From Vibrio gigantis (GTDB taxonomy: Bacteria > Pseudomonadota > Gammaproteobacteria > Enterobacterales > Vibrionaceae): 64,000 nucleotides of DNA. The DNA lies in the NCBI RefSeq assembly GCF_024347515.1, contig NZ_AP025492.1, positions 2,542,001 to 2,606,000 of the forward strand. Direction: 5' to 3'. Shown here in pieces: positions 7,953-16,548 of this stretch. The position numbers were made by a program, and so were the translations under genes. The notes below the pieces were generated by a model. It ran no database searches, had not been told where the DNA came from, and saw only the letters and a program-made list of their open reading frames with translations. Within the stretch, counting starts at the first letter, position 1. Every line of letters starts with the position of its first letter.

Positions 7953-9126
7953 TGGATACCTCCAACGTCTGAATGCGTGGCACCGTTAGGTTGTTAATGA
8001 TGTCGGCGTTATCGAATTCGAGTGATTCAATCTGTGCAAACTGGCCGTGCAGCTCTTGGCCTAATTTGGAGAAACTAAAGCGCAATACCGGATTGGTCAC
8101 GGTTGGCGAATAATCGGTGTTCTCTCGGAATGCAGCACCAATGAACTTTTCAACCGCAGCTTTAAGTTCTGTTCGTTCATCCATCGTAAGAGAACGAAGC
8201 GGCCACACACGGCAAACAATGTCTGTTTGAGTTTCTGGCATTGCCATCACCTGCAGATCATCACCATGGCCGTGTTGCCCTTGCTCACGAATATAGGCGT
8301 TCAGATCAGCAAGCATTTCTGGAGATGGTTCACCCGTATCAAGCAAAATGTAGGAATTGGCGGTACCTGGCCCACGTGGTGCGTTATGCTCGAAATACAC
8401 GTTGTCGTCGTTAATGCCTGCACGACTCGTTAACAGAGAACGGTAAGCTGCATCAATGTGCCATTTAGCAACTGCGCTCCACTGATTACGGATACGCAAG
8501 CGAAGTTCATCGTTACTTTCTTTGTCTGCACCTGCAGCGGTTAGCCATTCGGCTGGGTTCGTTGCTGCTGCAATACCTGGTATCGCAGTAGGCAGAATAT
8601 GGTAGTAACCTTCGCCAAGGTTATAGGCCGCGCCTTCACTTTCCGCTTCCACTTCCACCAAGATCATCGTTTCGTTTTCTGGCAGCGTGGTATCAGCAAG
8701 CACACGAACGCGGTAGATATTGCCGTTAATGGGTTCGGTCTGAATCCACGTATCTTTTGGAATGACTAACGCTGGCCCTTTTGCGGCTGCTCGTTGGAAG
8801 GCGATCAAACCTTTGGCTTTGGTTGCCTCTTTACGAGTGAGTTTGCACTGCCATGCGAGTAGGTCTAACCATTGGTCTACAGCGGTTGCCACAAACATGT
8901 TCGGTAGAACGTAGCCCACCAATAATGTATTGATGAGCCACAAGGTCACTTGTACCACTGCCGATTCAATCAAGCGCCAGAACGGTGAGAAAAGCGAGTC
9001 GTTAGAGATAATGCACTCTTCCTTTTCCATTTCCTCTTTCAGCACTTTTTTCCAACTGGCCGCATCGGTAGGGATACCGGATTGCTTTACCAGTTCGGCG
9101 TAATCTGGCTTAGGAATATCAGACAT
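7939..9126 (-). CDS. Baseplate assembly protein gpJ
   Basis: 395 aa, Baseplate_J family. The segment GADKESNDELRLRIRNQW is the family hallmark, and the region GAAYNLGEGYYHILPTAIPG also fits. It is longer than P2 gpJ (302 aa) and has an N-terminal region with a hydrophobic stretch (VTLWLINTLLVGYVLPNMFV) typical of HP1-group members. It forms the outer wedge of the baseplate. It overlaps the preceding DUF2590-like gene by eight bases. Confidence 0.88.
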   Translation of the reverse strand: MSDIPKPDYAELVKQSGIPTDAASWKKVLKEEMEKEECIISNDSLFSPFWRLIESAVVQVTLWLINTLLVGYVLPNMFVATAVDQWLDLLAWQCKLTRKEATKAKGLIAFQRAAAKGPALVIPKDTWIQTEPINGNIYRVRVLADTTLPENETMILVEVEAESEGAAYNLGEGYYHILPTAIPGIAAATNPAEWLTAAGADKESNDELRLRIRNQWSAVAKWHIDAAYRSLLTSRAGINDDNVYFEHNAPRGPGTANSYILLDTGEPSPEMLADLNAYIREQGQHGHGDDLQVMAMPETQTDIVCRVWPLRSLTMDERTELKAAVEKFIGAAFRENTDYSPTVTNPVLRFSFSKLGQELHGQFAQIESLEFDNADIINNLTVPRIQTLEVSIENT

Positions 9127-9466
9127 TGGTTGTCTCCGAAGTTGTTATATCAAGAGTTACATCGCCAAAGTCTGCAGTCGTGGCGAAAACATAAATCGTG
9201 CCTTCTGTCGGTTCTTCTAATCTCACAGTACCCGGCACTAGGCGCACATCTTCTTCAACCAACAATTCCAACTTGGTGCGAATATCCGCTTTCTTTGATG
9301 GGCTGCGCTCTGCAATAAGATCAACCGCTAAATTGCTTTCAATGATGGCGTGTTTAATGTCTTGGGCGATCACTGCTCGGTCTTGAATCAATACAGGGTT
9401 TCGGCCTGCATCGAGTACCACGTCACCGTTTTCAATTAGGATGTCTTGATAGAGGTAATCCGCCAT
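9119..9466 (-). CDS. DUF2590-type phage protein (gpW/gp25-position baseplate wedge)
   Basis: 115 aa. An N-terminal GRNPVLIQDRAVIAQDIKHAI segment, then a region resembling gp25/gpW wedge proteins (DIRTKLELLVEEDVRLVPG). Placement between tape measure and gpJ is that of gpW in P2. Start ATG overlaps the tape-measure stop (TAATG). Function inferred from position and the gp25-like pattern. Confidence 0.65.
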   Translation of the reverse strand: MADYLYQDILIENGDVVLDAGRNPVLIQDRAVIAQDIKHAIIESNLAVDLIAERSPSKKADIRTKLELLVEEDVRLVPGTVRLEEPTEGTIYVFATTADFGDVTLDITTSETTNV

Positions 9467-11352
9467 TAGCCTGCCGCCATTTCTAATTCACTTGCCATGT
9501 CTTGTGGGCTATTCATGTAGGTTGGATAAATCGCCACACCACCGTAATTGGTTGAGCTCGTTTGGTAGCTAGCAATGCTTCGGGCCGCGCCACCTGGCTG
9601 GATTTGGGCATGTGGTGTTGCTCGTTCTACTGACTTCGATTTCACCGGAGCCGCTTCATCATCACTGCCGAAACCTGGTATCCAGTCAATTAGCCCTTTC
9701 ATGGTTTCCCAGATACCTGCCAACTTGTCAGTGAACCAACTAAATACACTTCCAAAGATGTTTCGCATCGAGTCGGCCATTTGCCCAATGAAGGCAAAGC
9801 CACTGGTATCGGTAAAGCCACTCATAACCCATTGCCAACCTGCTTTGATGAACTCAAACATGGCTCTAAATGGCATCGTGATTAACGTGATTGCGCCTTC
9901 TAATACCTGGAACCATGTTGTGTCACCAAATGAAGCTTTGAGATCATCCCAGTAGTAAATCAATGCCCCTACTGCGGCGATTGCTGCAACCACTGCACCA
10001 ACGACCAAAATGATTGGGTTAGCCGCTATCGCAATATTGGCTGCTAACACGGCCACACGTAGTGCTGCCATGCCCTTGGTTAATAAGAAACTCACACCCG
10101 TGAACATCTTCATAGTGAGCATGTAAGTTGCCATTGCTTGCTTACCCACACCCATCATCAAGGTAAATGCACCGCCAGCCGCTGCTGCACCTAAAATCGC
10201 CATAGCAGCAAAGCCAATATATTTGGTCAGGTTCGGGAACATCTCTGTCCATTCGATGATTTCCATCGCACCATCGGCCAAACTCGAAACCACAGGCAAG
10301 AGAGAAGGCAACAGCGCCGCACCAAAGGCGGTTCGAACGGCAAACACACCCTGTTCGAGTCTTTCCCATTGGTCGGTCATGGCATCAGCCATATTGACCG
10401 CGTTATCTAAATTGCTTGCACCGTTCAACTGCTGAATATTCGCTTGTAAATCTCCAGACTTTGAAATGAGATCAGTAATAACCATTGCAGCCTCACTCCC
10501 ACCAAATGCAGTTGTAAGTTCTGCAATTTCGACAGATTCCAAATCTCCGTATCTACTCTTCAATTGGTCCATGATTTCAAACATAGGTAGCATTTTCCCG
10601 TTACTATCGGTAAACGACATCCCTAGTTGATCTTGAGCCTTAACAACCCCGCCTAAAAAAGCTTTATAGCGCGTACCAGCTTCTGAACCTGACATACTGC
10701 CTTGCAGCATGCCGAGCACTGCCATTTGCTCTTGAACAGCAACACCATGAGTTTTACCTAAAGCACCTATACCTTTGAATGCATCAGACATACCTTGTCC
10801 GGTGGTCTTGAACATCTCAACGGATTTGGCTGTCATACCTGCTACTTGTTCAGCCCAATTGTCTTTACCAATCCGATCAGCTTTGTCTTTGAACACCGAG
10901 TACATCGTGCCCATGTAGTTGGTAATAGTTGCGGTATCCGCTTTAGTAGCCGCGGCCAAAATAGCCGAGCTTCTAGTAACACCTGCCAACTCATCACCTG
11001 TCATGTCACCCATAGCAGATTTGATGTCATAAGACGCAGCCACAAACTCTGTAGCTGACTTGCCGTAGTCAACGGAGAATTTCATTGCTGTAGAAGCTAG
11101 AGTTTTCAACTCATCGTTAGCTACACCTAACGATTTTACTTCACCTAATGCCCTATCCATCTCAATGGCTGGCATCAAGGCTTGTTGTAATGCGAAACCA
11201 GCACCCACCATGCCTGCCGCACCTGCCACCATGGTATGAGTGCCTTGGCGATAGGTGTTGGTGACATCGGTCATTTGTCGTTGAATATTGCCCAGAGGTT
11301 TTGAAATCTGGTCAATCAGTCCAACTTGAAATCTGAGTGCTTCTGGTAACAT
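9466..11352 (-). CDS. Tail tape measure protein (TP901 family)
   Basis: 628 aa from ATG 11352 (TTG codons just upstream are less likely). Residues about 60-330 are the TP901-type core (ALGEVKSLGVANDELKTLAS, AGTRYKAFLGG, AFGGSEAAMVITDLI). Strongly hydrophobic helices follow at about 380-480 (IGFAAMAILGAAAAGGAF, IILVVGAVVAAIAAVGALIY), which fits DNA-channel formation in the host membrane. The protein sets tail length. The gene follows the frameshifted chaperone gene, the usual arrangement. Confidence 0.92.
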   Translation of the reverse strand: MLPEALRFQVGLIDQISKPLGNIQRQMTDVTNTYRQGTHTMVAGAAGMVGAGFALQQALMPAIEMDRALGEVKSLGVANDELKTLASTAMKFSVDYGKSATEFVAASYDIKSAMGDMTGDELAGVTRSSAILAAATKADTATITNYMGTMYSVFKDKADRIGKDNWAEQVAGMTAKSVEMFKTTGQGMSDAFKGIGALGKTHGVAVQEQMAVLGMLQGSMSGSEAGTRYKAFLGGVVKAQDQLGMSFTDSNGKMLPMFEIMDQLKSRYGDLESVEIAELTTAFGGSEAAMVITDLISKSGDLQANIQQLNGASNLDNAVNMADAMTDQWERLEQGVFAVRTAFGAALLPSLLPVVSSLADGAMEIIEWTEMFPNLTKYIGFAAMAILGAAAAGGAFTLMMGVGKQAMATYMLTMKMFTGVSFLLTKGMAALRVAVLAANIAIAANPIILVVGAVVAAIAAVGALIYYWDDLKASFGDTTWFQVLEGAITLITMPFRAMFEFIKAGWQWVMSGFTDTSGFAFIGQMADSMRNIFGSVFSWFTDKLAGIWETMKGLIDWIPGFGSDDEAAPVKSKSVERATPHAQIQPGGAARSIASYQTSSTNYGGVAIYPTYMNSPQDMASELEMAAG

Positions 11353-11377
11353 CAACAATTCTCTATTTGCTTAGTGG

Positions 11378-11826
11378 CTAACCGCCAAAGGCTTTGGCAA
11401 CACCGCTAGCGGTGACGGCTTGCATGTTTTCCCAATGGTTCTTCTCTAACCAAATCGCATAAGCAAGGTTCTGATCAGTATCCGGTTCATTGGGTAGCCA
11501 CTTTCGCCGCCACGCATACATTTTTTGCCTGTCACTGCTATCGATGGCAGCGACAAGCCCATCTATTTTTTTACCGAGATGGAAAGCTTAGGCGCGTACT
11601 CTTTAATAACGGCACCGTAAATCTGCGTTGCTGCACCTGGGTTCTGTTTAGTAATTTCGCGCAACGCATCTTTTGAACCTTCACTAACGCTACTCATCAA
11701 GAAGTTATGTGCTGCGCTGCTCGCATCACCTTGCAAAATTGTATTTTGTGCTTCGTCGTATTCGGCTGGCGTTGGGTTGAATTCAAGGTCTGTCGTGCCA
11801 ACGGTTAAAACAATTGATTTTGTCAT
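11378..11826 (-). CDS. Tail assembly chaperone, -1 frameshift fusion (gpE+E'-like)
   Basis: The upstream gene ends GTA AAA AAA TAG. A -1 slip on A-AAA-AAA (plus positions 11566-11572) bypasses the TAG and continues for 62 codons (first IDGLVAAID, last VAKAFGG) to a stop at 11378-11380. The fusion is about 148 aa. This is the arrangement of the E/E' chaperones just before the tape measure gene in P2 and of G/GT in lambda. The extension frame has WRRKWLPNEPDTDQNLAYAI, a typical chaperone-extension composition. An ATG inside (MYAWRRKW) could start only a 47-aa piece with no good ribosome site. Frameshift efficiency is unknown. Confidence 0.8.
11563..11826 (-). CDS. Tail assembly chaperone, unshifted product (gpE-like)
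   Basis: 87 aa, start ATGA overlapping the preceding stop. Product of normal termination at the TAG after the A7 run; helical C-terminal half (DALREITKQNPGAATQIYGAVIKEY). The short form is usually made in excess over the fused form and coats the tape measure protein during assembly. Confidence 0.82.
   Translation of the reverse strand: MTKSIVLTVGTTDLEFNPTPAEYDEAQNTILQGDASSAAHNFLMSSVSEGSKDALREITKQNPGAATQIYGAVIKEYAPKLSISVKK
11566..11572 (-). other. Slippery heptamer A-AAA-AAA
   Basis: Seven A on the minus strand directly before the TAG of the short chaperone. It fits X-XXY-YYZ for -1 frameshifting and links to a long open extension frame. Confidence 0.8.
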
Positions 11827-12101
11827 GCTACTTCTCGCTCTTTATCTAACTTGTTTTCCAAACGGTCGAACCGTCCATTAATTGAATCTTTCAAATCGTC
11901 TACGGCTTCCCGTAGCTCATGCTTGGTGGCGTATTTCTCTGCAACATCCGCACGTTGGTTGGCAATTGCCAGCTCGTTTTTGTGAGTCCGCTGTTCGAGA
12001 TCTCGGGTTGTGGCTGCGGATTTCTCAGCGCGGGTATACACAAAACCGATCAGCGTTAACAGGAAGCCTCCCAATCCCAGCAACACGCGCCAATCTTCCA
12101 T
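11823..12101 (-). CDS. Membrane-anchored coiled-coil protein, possible i-spanin
   Basis: 92 aa. Residues 6-23 form a hydrophobic helix (VLLGLGGFLLTLIGFVYT) and the rest is charged and helical (THKNELAIANQRADVAEKYA, RFDRLENKLDKE). That is the topology of inner-membrane spanin subunits, and it follows the holin gene directly. No outer-membrane partner with a lipobox is visible inside or next to it. It could also be a tail-associated protein. Start ATG has AAGGGGG four bases upstream and follows the holin stop. Confidence 0.5.
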   Translation of the reverse strand: MEDWRVLLGLGGFLLTLIGFVYTRAEKSAATTRDLEQRTHKNELAIANQRADVAEKYATKHELREAVDDLKDSINGRFDRLENKLDKEREVA

Positions 12102-12623
12102 CTAGCCCCCTTGCAAATTCAGTTTTTTACTTTTATCCGCACTGCCCTTGCTGCTACCCAACCAAAAAGCTACCCCTGTACCAAACGCACCTAGTACGGT
12201 ACCGGAAATCATGATCAGCACTTGGGCATACTCTTTCGATGGTTCACCGAAGAACAAAGCGGCAAACATTCCAGCGACCATGGCACAAAGCAACAAAGCT
12301 AAAAGGCTTGGCATCCAGTGATCTTTATGCTGCTCACGTGCATGCTGCGTATCTGCTAAATTGGCTCGTTTGGCTTCCAAAGCTAAGCGACCTTCTTCAA
12401 TGGAGAGACGTTTAAGCTCTTGCTCGTGCTCTTTCTCCAATTGACGCAGTTTGAACAATGCTTCAGTGTCATTGACCAACGCCTGTTCAATAGCTTCTGG
12501 CGTATTTTCAACATCAAGGGCATTAGCAACTAATCCACCTACCGCGCCCCCTGCTGGGCCACCAATTAAGGTGCCAACCAAAGGTGCAGCCGAACCAATA
12601 AGTGATTTCACTTTTTCCCACAT
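12102..12623 (-). CDS. Holin of the three-transmembrane type (PF11351-like)
   Basis: 173 aa. N-terminal glycine-rich segment AAPLVGTLIGGPAGGAVGG, TPEAIEQALVNDTEALFKL, then a charged helix and two strong membrane helices (about 107-127 and 135-155), ending in GSSKGSADKSKK. This order is what I know of the gene-transfer-agent/3-TM holin family. It would permeabilise the inner membrane at lysis. It lies between the DUF5675-like gene and the putative spanin. Confidence 0.75.
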   Translation of the reverse strand: MWEKVKSLIGSAAPLVGTLIGGPAGGAVGGLVANALDVENTPEAIEQALVNDTEALFKLRQLEKEHEQELKRLSIEEGRLALEAKRANLADTQHAREQHKDHWMPSLLALLLCAMVAGMFAALFFGEPSKEYAQVLIMISGTVLGAFGTGVAFWLGSSKGSADKSKKLNLQGG

Positions 12624-12628
12624 ATCAA

Positions 12629-13051
12629 TCAGTCCTTTAGAATTGTTAGGCTTGCTGGCTCTCCGCCAAGCTCTGCCATCAGGTTGTTAAATGCAGCGGT
12701 TGAGTTCATCACTGCCCATTCACCACCCACAAAACCAAAATCCACACCAGGAGCCAAACAACCTTGAAGCTGCTTAGGCGAATTCGCTTTGTGAACCAAA
12801 ATATGAGTTCGTAGGCTTGGCCCTTGTCGAGTCACACCAAGGTCTTTGCTTTCCAGCGCATAGCACTCACCAAACTTTGGTGATTTATGTGGGAAAAGCG
12901 TGTAGCTACCTTCTGGAATACAGGACTTAGATGGCGCGTTGTTCAGCCAAGGTCGCTCAACAACACAACAAACCTGGCTACCATCAGCACGGTGTAACGT
13001 TGAATAGGTACCGTGTGGAAAGTAACGGCGCTTTAAAACAAAATGCTTCAT
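12629..13051 (-). CDS. DUF5675-like protein in endolysin position
   Basis: 140 aa. It shows the DUF5675 pattern: an N-terminal beta-hairpin, CVVERPW, CIPEGSYTL, and the C-terminal ILVHKANSPKQLQGCLAPG with conserved His and Gly-Cys. It occupies the slot of the endolysin, next to the holin, and no lysozyme or amidase occurs anywhere else in the phage. The His...Gly-Cys spacing recalls L,D-transpeptidase-like active sites, but that is only a visual resemblance. Start overlaps the upstream zinc-finger gene (ATGA). Role in lysis is inferred from position. Confidence 0.65.
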   Translation of the reverse strand: MKHFVLKRRYFPHGTYSTLHRADGSQVCCVVERPWLNNAPSKSCIPEGSYTLFPHKSPKFGECYALESKDLGVTRQGPSLRTHILVHKANSPKQLQGCLAPGVDFGFVGGEWAVMNSTAAFNNLMAELGGEPASLTILKD

Positions 13052-13266
13052 CGCTTAAATCTCTCTATGTTGCTTTGGCACTGGGTGCAGTACTTACACC
13101 CTGGTACTTTCTGGCGGCGTTCTTCGGGTATTGGGTCGCCACATTCGCCGCATTCCTGTGCGCTTTCCCGTTGTTCAATTCGCTTAGCCCTTGCCAGTTG
13201 GTTGGCAAGCGCCACTTCTGTGAATTGGGTTTCAAGGCCACTGGCATGGTCGATAACATCAGACAT
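13048..13266 (-). CDS. TraR/DksA-type C4 zinc finger protein
   Basis: 72 aa from ATG 13266 with AAGGGGG upstream; a GTG one codon earlier is possible. The finger is CGECGDPI ... GCKYCTQC, preceded by a helical arm (LANQLARAKRIEQRE). This is the phage TraR/DksA short form, which in related elements binds RNA polymerase. In P2-like phages such genes lie in the late operon next to lysis genes. Regulation of host or phage transcription is known for the family, not shown here. Confidence 0.85.
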   Translation of the reverse strand: MSDVIDHASGLETQFTEVALANQLARAKRIEQRESAQECGECGDPIPEERRQKVPGCKYCTQCQSNIERFKR

Positions 13267-13278
13267 CACGCCCCCTTA

Positions 13279-13734
13279 TTACTGCACCAAGTCTTCGGTT
13301 TCATCTGAGCGCAGGTATGGAACACCGTTAATATTCACAAAATCTGGGCTTGTTACTTCAAACGGCAGTTTGTGAACCAGTGCGCTACCACCATTGGAAT
13401 CAACATCAAGCAAATCAGAAATTTTGATTCGACAACTAAAGGCTTCTACTTTCAGCTCATCTTTATCAATCTTGCCGTAGAACAGAGCGTCAAAGGCAGG
13501 CAGGCCACGCCAAGAACCGGCTTGTTTTGCGGCCTTGCTCAACTGGTTAAACTGCTGCGTTGTGAGCTCCATTTCACCACTTGCTTCTACATCACCATCG
13601 ACATAACCATCTGGCACACCAGAGGTTTTATTCACGGCGGAATTGTCGGTAATAGATAAGGTGACTTTTTGCGCTTTCAACTTGTAGTCGCCCATTGAAA
13701 AGTGCATGTTCTTGCCAGAAATACGCATGCTCAT
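13279..13734 (-). CDS. Tail tube protein (DUF2597-like, gpFII equivalent)
   Basis: 151 aa beta-rich protein located immediately after the sheath gene, where P2 has the tube protein gpFII. Segment VSLGxx-like beta strands such as YKLKAQKVTLSITDNSA and GYVDGDVEASGEMELT fit tail-tube folds. The HP1 group uses a DUF2597-type protein here. GGAGG sits near the ATG at 13734, and the gap from the sheath stop is three bases. Confidence 0.7.
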   Translation of the reverse strand: MSMRISGKNMHFSMGDYKLKAQKVTLSITDNSAVNKTSGVPDGYVDGDVEASGEMELTTQQFNQLSKAAKQAGSWRGLPAFDALFYGKIDKDELKVEAFSCRIKISDLLDVDSNGGSALVHKLPFEVTSPDFVNINGVPYLRSDETEDLVQ

Positions 13735-13737
13735 TGG

Positions 13738-14859
13738 TTACGCCTCCGAATCTGCAGGGTTAGAGAGATCAAGCCCAATGTTGACCACAATGTGTTTCGG
13801 GCAGTTATGAGGACGAACCATTAAGCCAATGTTTACTTTGGTTTTGCTCATCCACTGAATTGACACATCTTCATCACGTGGTGGCATGATTTCACCAGGG
13901 AACGGAATGCCGCCAATCTCAGTGGTCTTCGACATGTCGCGCATGTCTTTACTGAAGTAAGTGCGGTTGAGCTCGATACTTGGTGGTGTTGAATTAAGAA
14001 TGCGGTCAGCAATACGACGAATCGCTTTAATTCGAACGCGGCGATTTAGCTTGTGAACGGGGCGAACATATTCAAGGTATTGATAGTCTCCGCCTTTCGC
14101 TTCCAGAGTGGTGGCGTCTGTCCAGTAAACACCTTCCATATCGGCGTACCACTGGGGCAGTGAATAACGCGCATCGGCTAGCGCTGAAATAGTGCTCATT
14201 TCAAGTGGTTTACCTGCGCTATCCACTGGCATTTCACCAAGACCTAATAGGCTTCCCGTTGCGACTCGCATTGGGCTATCGGCTACAGTGACAGCGCGAT
14301 CACATAATCGACCACCAAGCACACCGACATTATTGCCGTTAAGCATTGGCACTGGCGTTACCATATTTGCTGCCACATCTTTCACTAGAGCTAGCATGGC
14401 GGTTTCATAGTCCGACCACGTTTGGGTATCTGCATCAATACCAGCACACGCAGCAAGGAAGAACACCCAACGACCAAGTTTGCTCGTTAGCTCTGTTGCT
14501 TTGTCTTGCATCGTTGTGAACTCGGCTTTGTCGGCCACAACATCAACAATACAAATACCTTCGAAAGAGTCGGTAAGGTTGGCAGTGTCTACAGCGTCTT
14601 CCCAAGAATCACCATCAGCTAAACCGAAGATGGCACCCGTCCAGTTTTGTTTACCATTAAGCTGTGCGGCTTTGACGTTTGCGCCTAGCGCATCATCAGC
14701 GACCACTTCATCAAGGTTGGTCATGTTGTTTACACGGGTAACTTTGCCTTGCAGTTCGGCTTTATCCGTTCGCCCGATGTAGAGCAGGTGGCGTTCAATC
14801 TCTGGAATCCCACCTTGCCCTAAATTGAGGTTGTTTACCTCTACCTTTCCGGTTGCCAT
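13738..14859 (-). CDS. Contractile tail sheath protein (DUF2586-like)
   Basis: 373 aa. The family pattern of HP1-type sheaths is visible: GQGGIPEIERHLLYIGRT at the start, a long alpha/beta middle and the conserved RRVRIKAIRRIADRILNSTP region near the C-terminus, where sheath subunits interlock. It heads the tail segment of the late operon. Start ATG at 14859 has GAGGAAAT upstream. Confidence 0.85.
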   Translation of the reverse strand: MATGKVEVNNLNLGQGGIPEIERHLLYIGRTDKAELQGKVTRVNNMTNLDEVVADDALGANVKAAQLNGKQNWTGAIFGLADGDSWEDAVDTANLTDSFEGICIVDVVADKAEFTTMQDKATELTSKLGRWVFFLAACAGIDADTQTWSDYETAMLALVKDVAANMVTPVPMLNGNNVGVLGGRLCDRAVTVADSPMRVATGSLLGLGEMPVDSAGKPLEMSTISALADARYSLPQWYADMEGVYWTDATTLEAKGGDYQYLEYVRPVHKLNRRVRIKAIRRIADRILNSTPPSIELNRTYFSKDMRDMSKTTEIGGIPFPGEIMPPRDEDVSIQWMSKTKVNIGLMVRPHNCPKHIVVNIGLDLSNPADSEA

Positions 14860-14874
14860 TGGTTATTTCCTCGC

Positions 14875-15489
14875 TTATGTTCGCGTCTTGGCCTGCTCAA
14901 AGATCTTTATGAGTTGGCGGGTTACTTCGCGTTCGTTACTGCCTAATATCTGGCGTTCTGCTAATGGGATATCCCAAGCGGTGACATTGGGCTGATTGCT
15001 CAGCTCCCGGATAATTTGCCCTGCTTGCCCATGGGTAACGGTTTCCATCAATAGACGAAGACTTGGCTTTTTCCGTCCTTTGCCGCTTTTTCTCGGTACC
15101 GTGTAACCCAGTTCCCTTAGCTTTCGCGCTTGCCCTTTAGAGCAAGGCGCGGAATAGTCTGGTGTTCCCCATCGCTTTTGCATTTGGCGCTTGGTCATTT
15201 TTTGCTTTTGACCAACGTGATGCCTGGCTGCAATTCTTGCGGTGAGCTTGTTGCTCCAAGTTAGGTCGAGCATGTTGGCGTTTCGTACATAAGGGGTTAA
15301 CCCTTTCGCCATACGGCGCATCACTTTGCCGCGCTTCTTCCCTTTTTTGGGCTCTAATGCTTGCCCGTGAATATCTTTCTGTTGCTGAATGCGTTTGCGT
15401 GTATTGGTCTTTTCCCAACGGCCAAGGGTTTTCAGTATCCAAACTCGCTTTTTTGGTGGTAGTGCTAACATGGCAAGCTTTTCTTGCAT
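14875..15489 (-). CDS. Tail completion protein gpS-like
   Basis: 204 aa from the ATG at 15489, which has AAAAGGGAT 11 bases upstream. A start at 15531 would add 14 residues and overlap gpR by 17 bases. The protein is very basic, rich in Lys/Arg (KGKKRGKVMRRMAKGL, KQKMTKRQMQKRW), the look of the phage virion morphogenesis (P2 gpS) family. It follows gpR and precedes the sheath, as in P2. It completes the head-proximal end of the tail. Confidence 0.7.
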   Translation of the reverse strand: MQEKLAMLALPPKKRVWILKTLGRWEKTNTRKRIQQQKDIHGQALEPKKGKKRGKVMRRMAKGLTPYVRNANMLDLTWSNKLTARIAARHHVGQKQKMTKRQMQKRWGTPDYSAPCSKGQARKLRELGYTVPRKSGKGRKKPSLRLLMETVTHGQAGQIIRELSNQPNVTAWDIPLAERQILGSNEREVTRQLIKIFEQAKTRT

Positions 15490-15514
15490 GTTGAGCACAT
15501 CCCTTTTATTCGCA

Positions 15515-16009
15515 CTAATCGTCGGTTTCATTCACCAACTCCGCTTCTTCTGCGGTGTAAATCTCTACGGCTTGAACTCGGTATTTAATTCCGCGCCAGG
15601 TAATCATTCCGGCTTCTGAATCTGGTACCAACTCGATAGGCTCCATCAGCTCAAGCTCTATGCTCACATCAGCGACTTCATTGCTGATCACATCCACCGA
15701 TAGCGTTGGGTCTTCTAATTCCTGTTCGTTTCGGTCTTCTTCATGGTCGCTTAACCAACATGCAACCAGAGCTAACAAACAGCGTGGGTCTAATAACTGG
15801 TGAGGAAACTCCTCAACCGACACCACCGCGTTGTATTTCCAATAACAGGCGATATAGCCATCGTTTCCACGGTCTTCACCGCTTGGCACTATCGAACCGT
15901 TCTCTTGCCAAGCATCAATTTTGTTATCAAGCACATTGCTGTTTAGGTGGCTAACGATGTAATCCGTTAAGTGCTCCAGCTTAGTTTTGTTGTAAGCTGT
16001 TTCACTCAT
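15515..16009 (-). CDS. Tail completion protein gpR-like
   Basis: 164 aa, acidic. The pattern LTDYIVSHL ... WQENGSIVPSGEDRGNDGYIACYWKYNAVV and PRCLLALVACWLSDHEEDR agrees with P2 gpR (tail completion). Start overlaps the gpL stop by four bases, so the L-R-S order of P2 is preserved. Confidence 0.8.
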   Translation of the reverse strand: MSETAYNKTKLEHLTDYIVSHLNSNVLDNKIDAWQENGSIVPSGEDRGNDGYIACYWKYNAVVSVEEFPHQLLDPRCLLALVACWLSDHEEDRNEQELEDPTLSVDVISNEVADVSIELELMEPIELVPDSEAGMITWRGIKYRVQAVEIYTAEEAELVNETDD

Positions 16010-16425
16010 ATCGAAGCAATCCCATTGGCACTACGGCCAAGTAACAAGCGCACATCTTGATTGCTTTGGGTGACAAAGCGTGCCTCTTGTTCTGGTTCAT
16101 CTGTCGCTACGCTTTCACCTTCTTTGCGGCGGTCTTGCGTGGCAAACTCTGGCAATAGGTCAGCGTGGGCCAAACCATAAACCGCGCGTTTATATACCGC
16201 CGTTTTAGCGGCACTCAGCACAGGCGGATTGCCATCAACTAGCAGGCTTTCAAGCCGCTGCTGAATATTCAAAGCTGCAATGGTCACGGCTGCAGCCATA
16301 GAATCGTTATCAAACGTATGGGGAATACGGCGCAGCTTGCGGAATTCATCGGTTGATAAATCCGGCCAACCTTCACCAGGTATGGCGGTATTGGCTGCAC
16401 TGTTAACTTTTCCACCAAAGCTCAT
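16006..16425 (-). CDS. Head completion protein gpL
   Basis: 139 aa from ATG 16425, chosen because AAGGGA lies eight bases upstream; an ATG seven codons earlier lacks a ribosome site. It matches P2 gpL style: PDLSTDEFRKLRRIP, AAVTIAALNIQQRLESL, AVYGLAHADLLPEFAT, and RSANGIASI at the end. It plugs the head after DNA packaging. A spacer of about 120 bases separates it from gpM. Confidence 0.85.
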   Translation of the reverse strand: MSFGGKVNSAANTAIPGEGWPDLSTDEFRKLRRIPHTFDNDSMAAAVTIAALNIQQRLESLLVDGNPPVLSAAKTAVYKRAVYGLAHADLLPEFATQDRRKEGESVATDEPEQEARFVTQSNQDVRLLLGRSANGIASI

Positions 16426-16548
16426 CACGATTCCCTTGTTTTTCAACGTAAGTAAATAAGTGCGCCTCTTGCCACTGGGTCGACGGTATCGAGTTAGCCT
16501 ATTGGCTTCTCTTACCTCACCAGCCGAGGCGCGGTGGCGTAGGAGTCT

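Noticed and set aside
16461..16531. GCGCCTC ... GAGGCGC inverted repeat between gpL and gpM
   Set aside because: The loop is nearly 60 bases and no T-run follows; likely chance, not a terminator.
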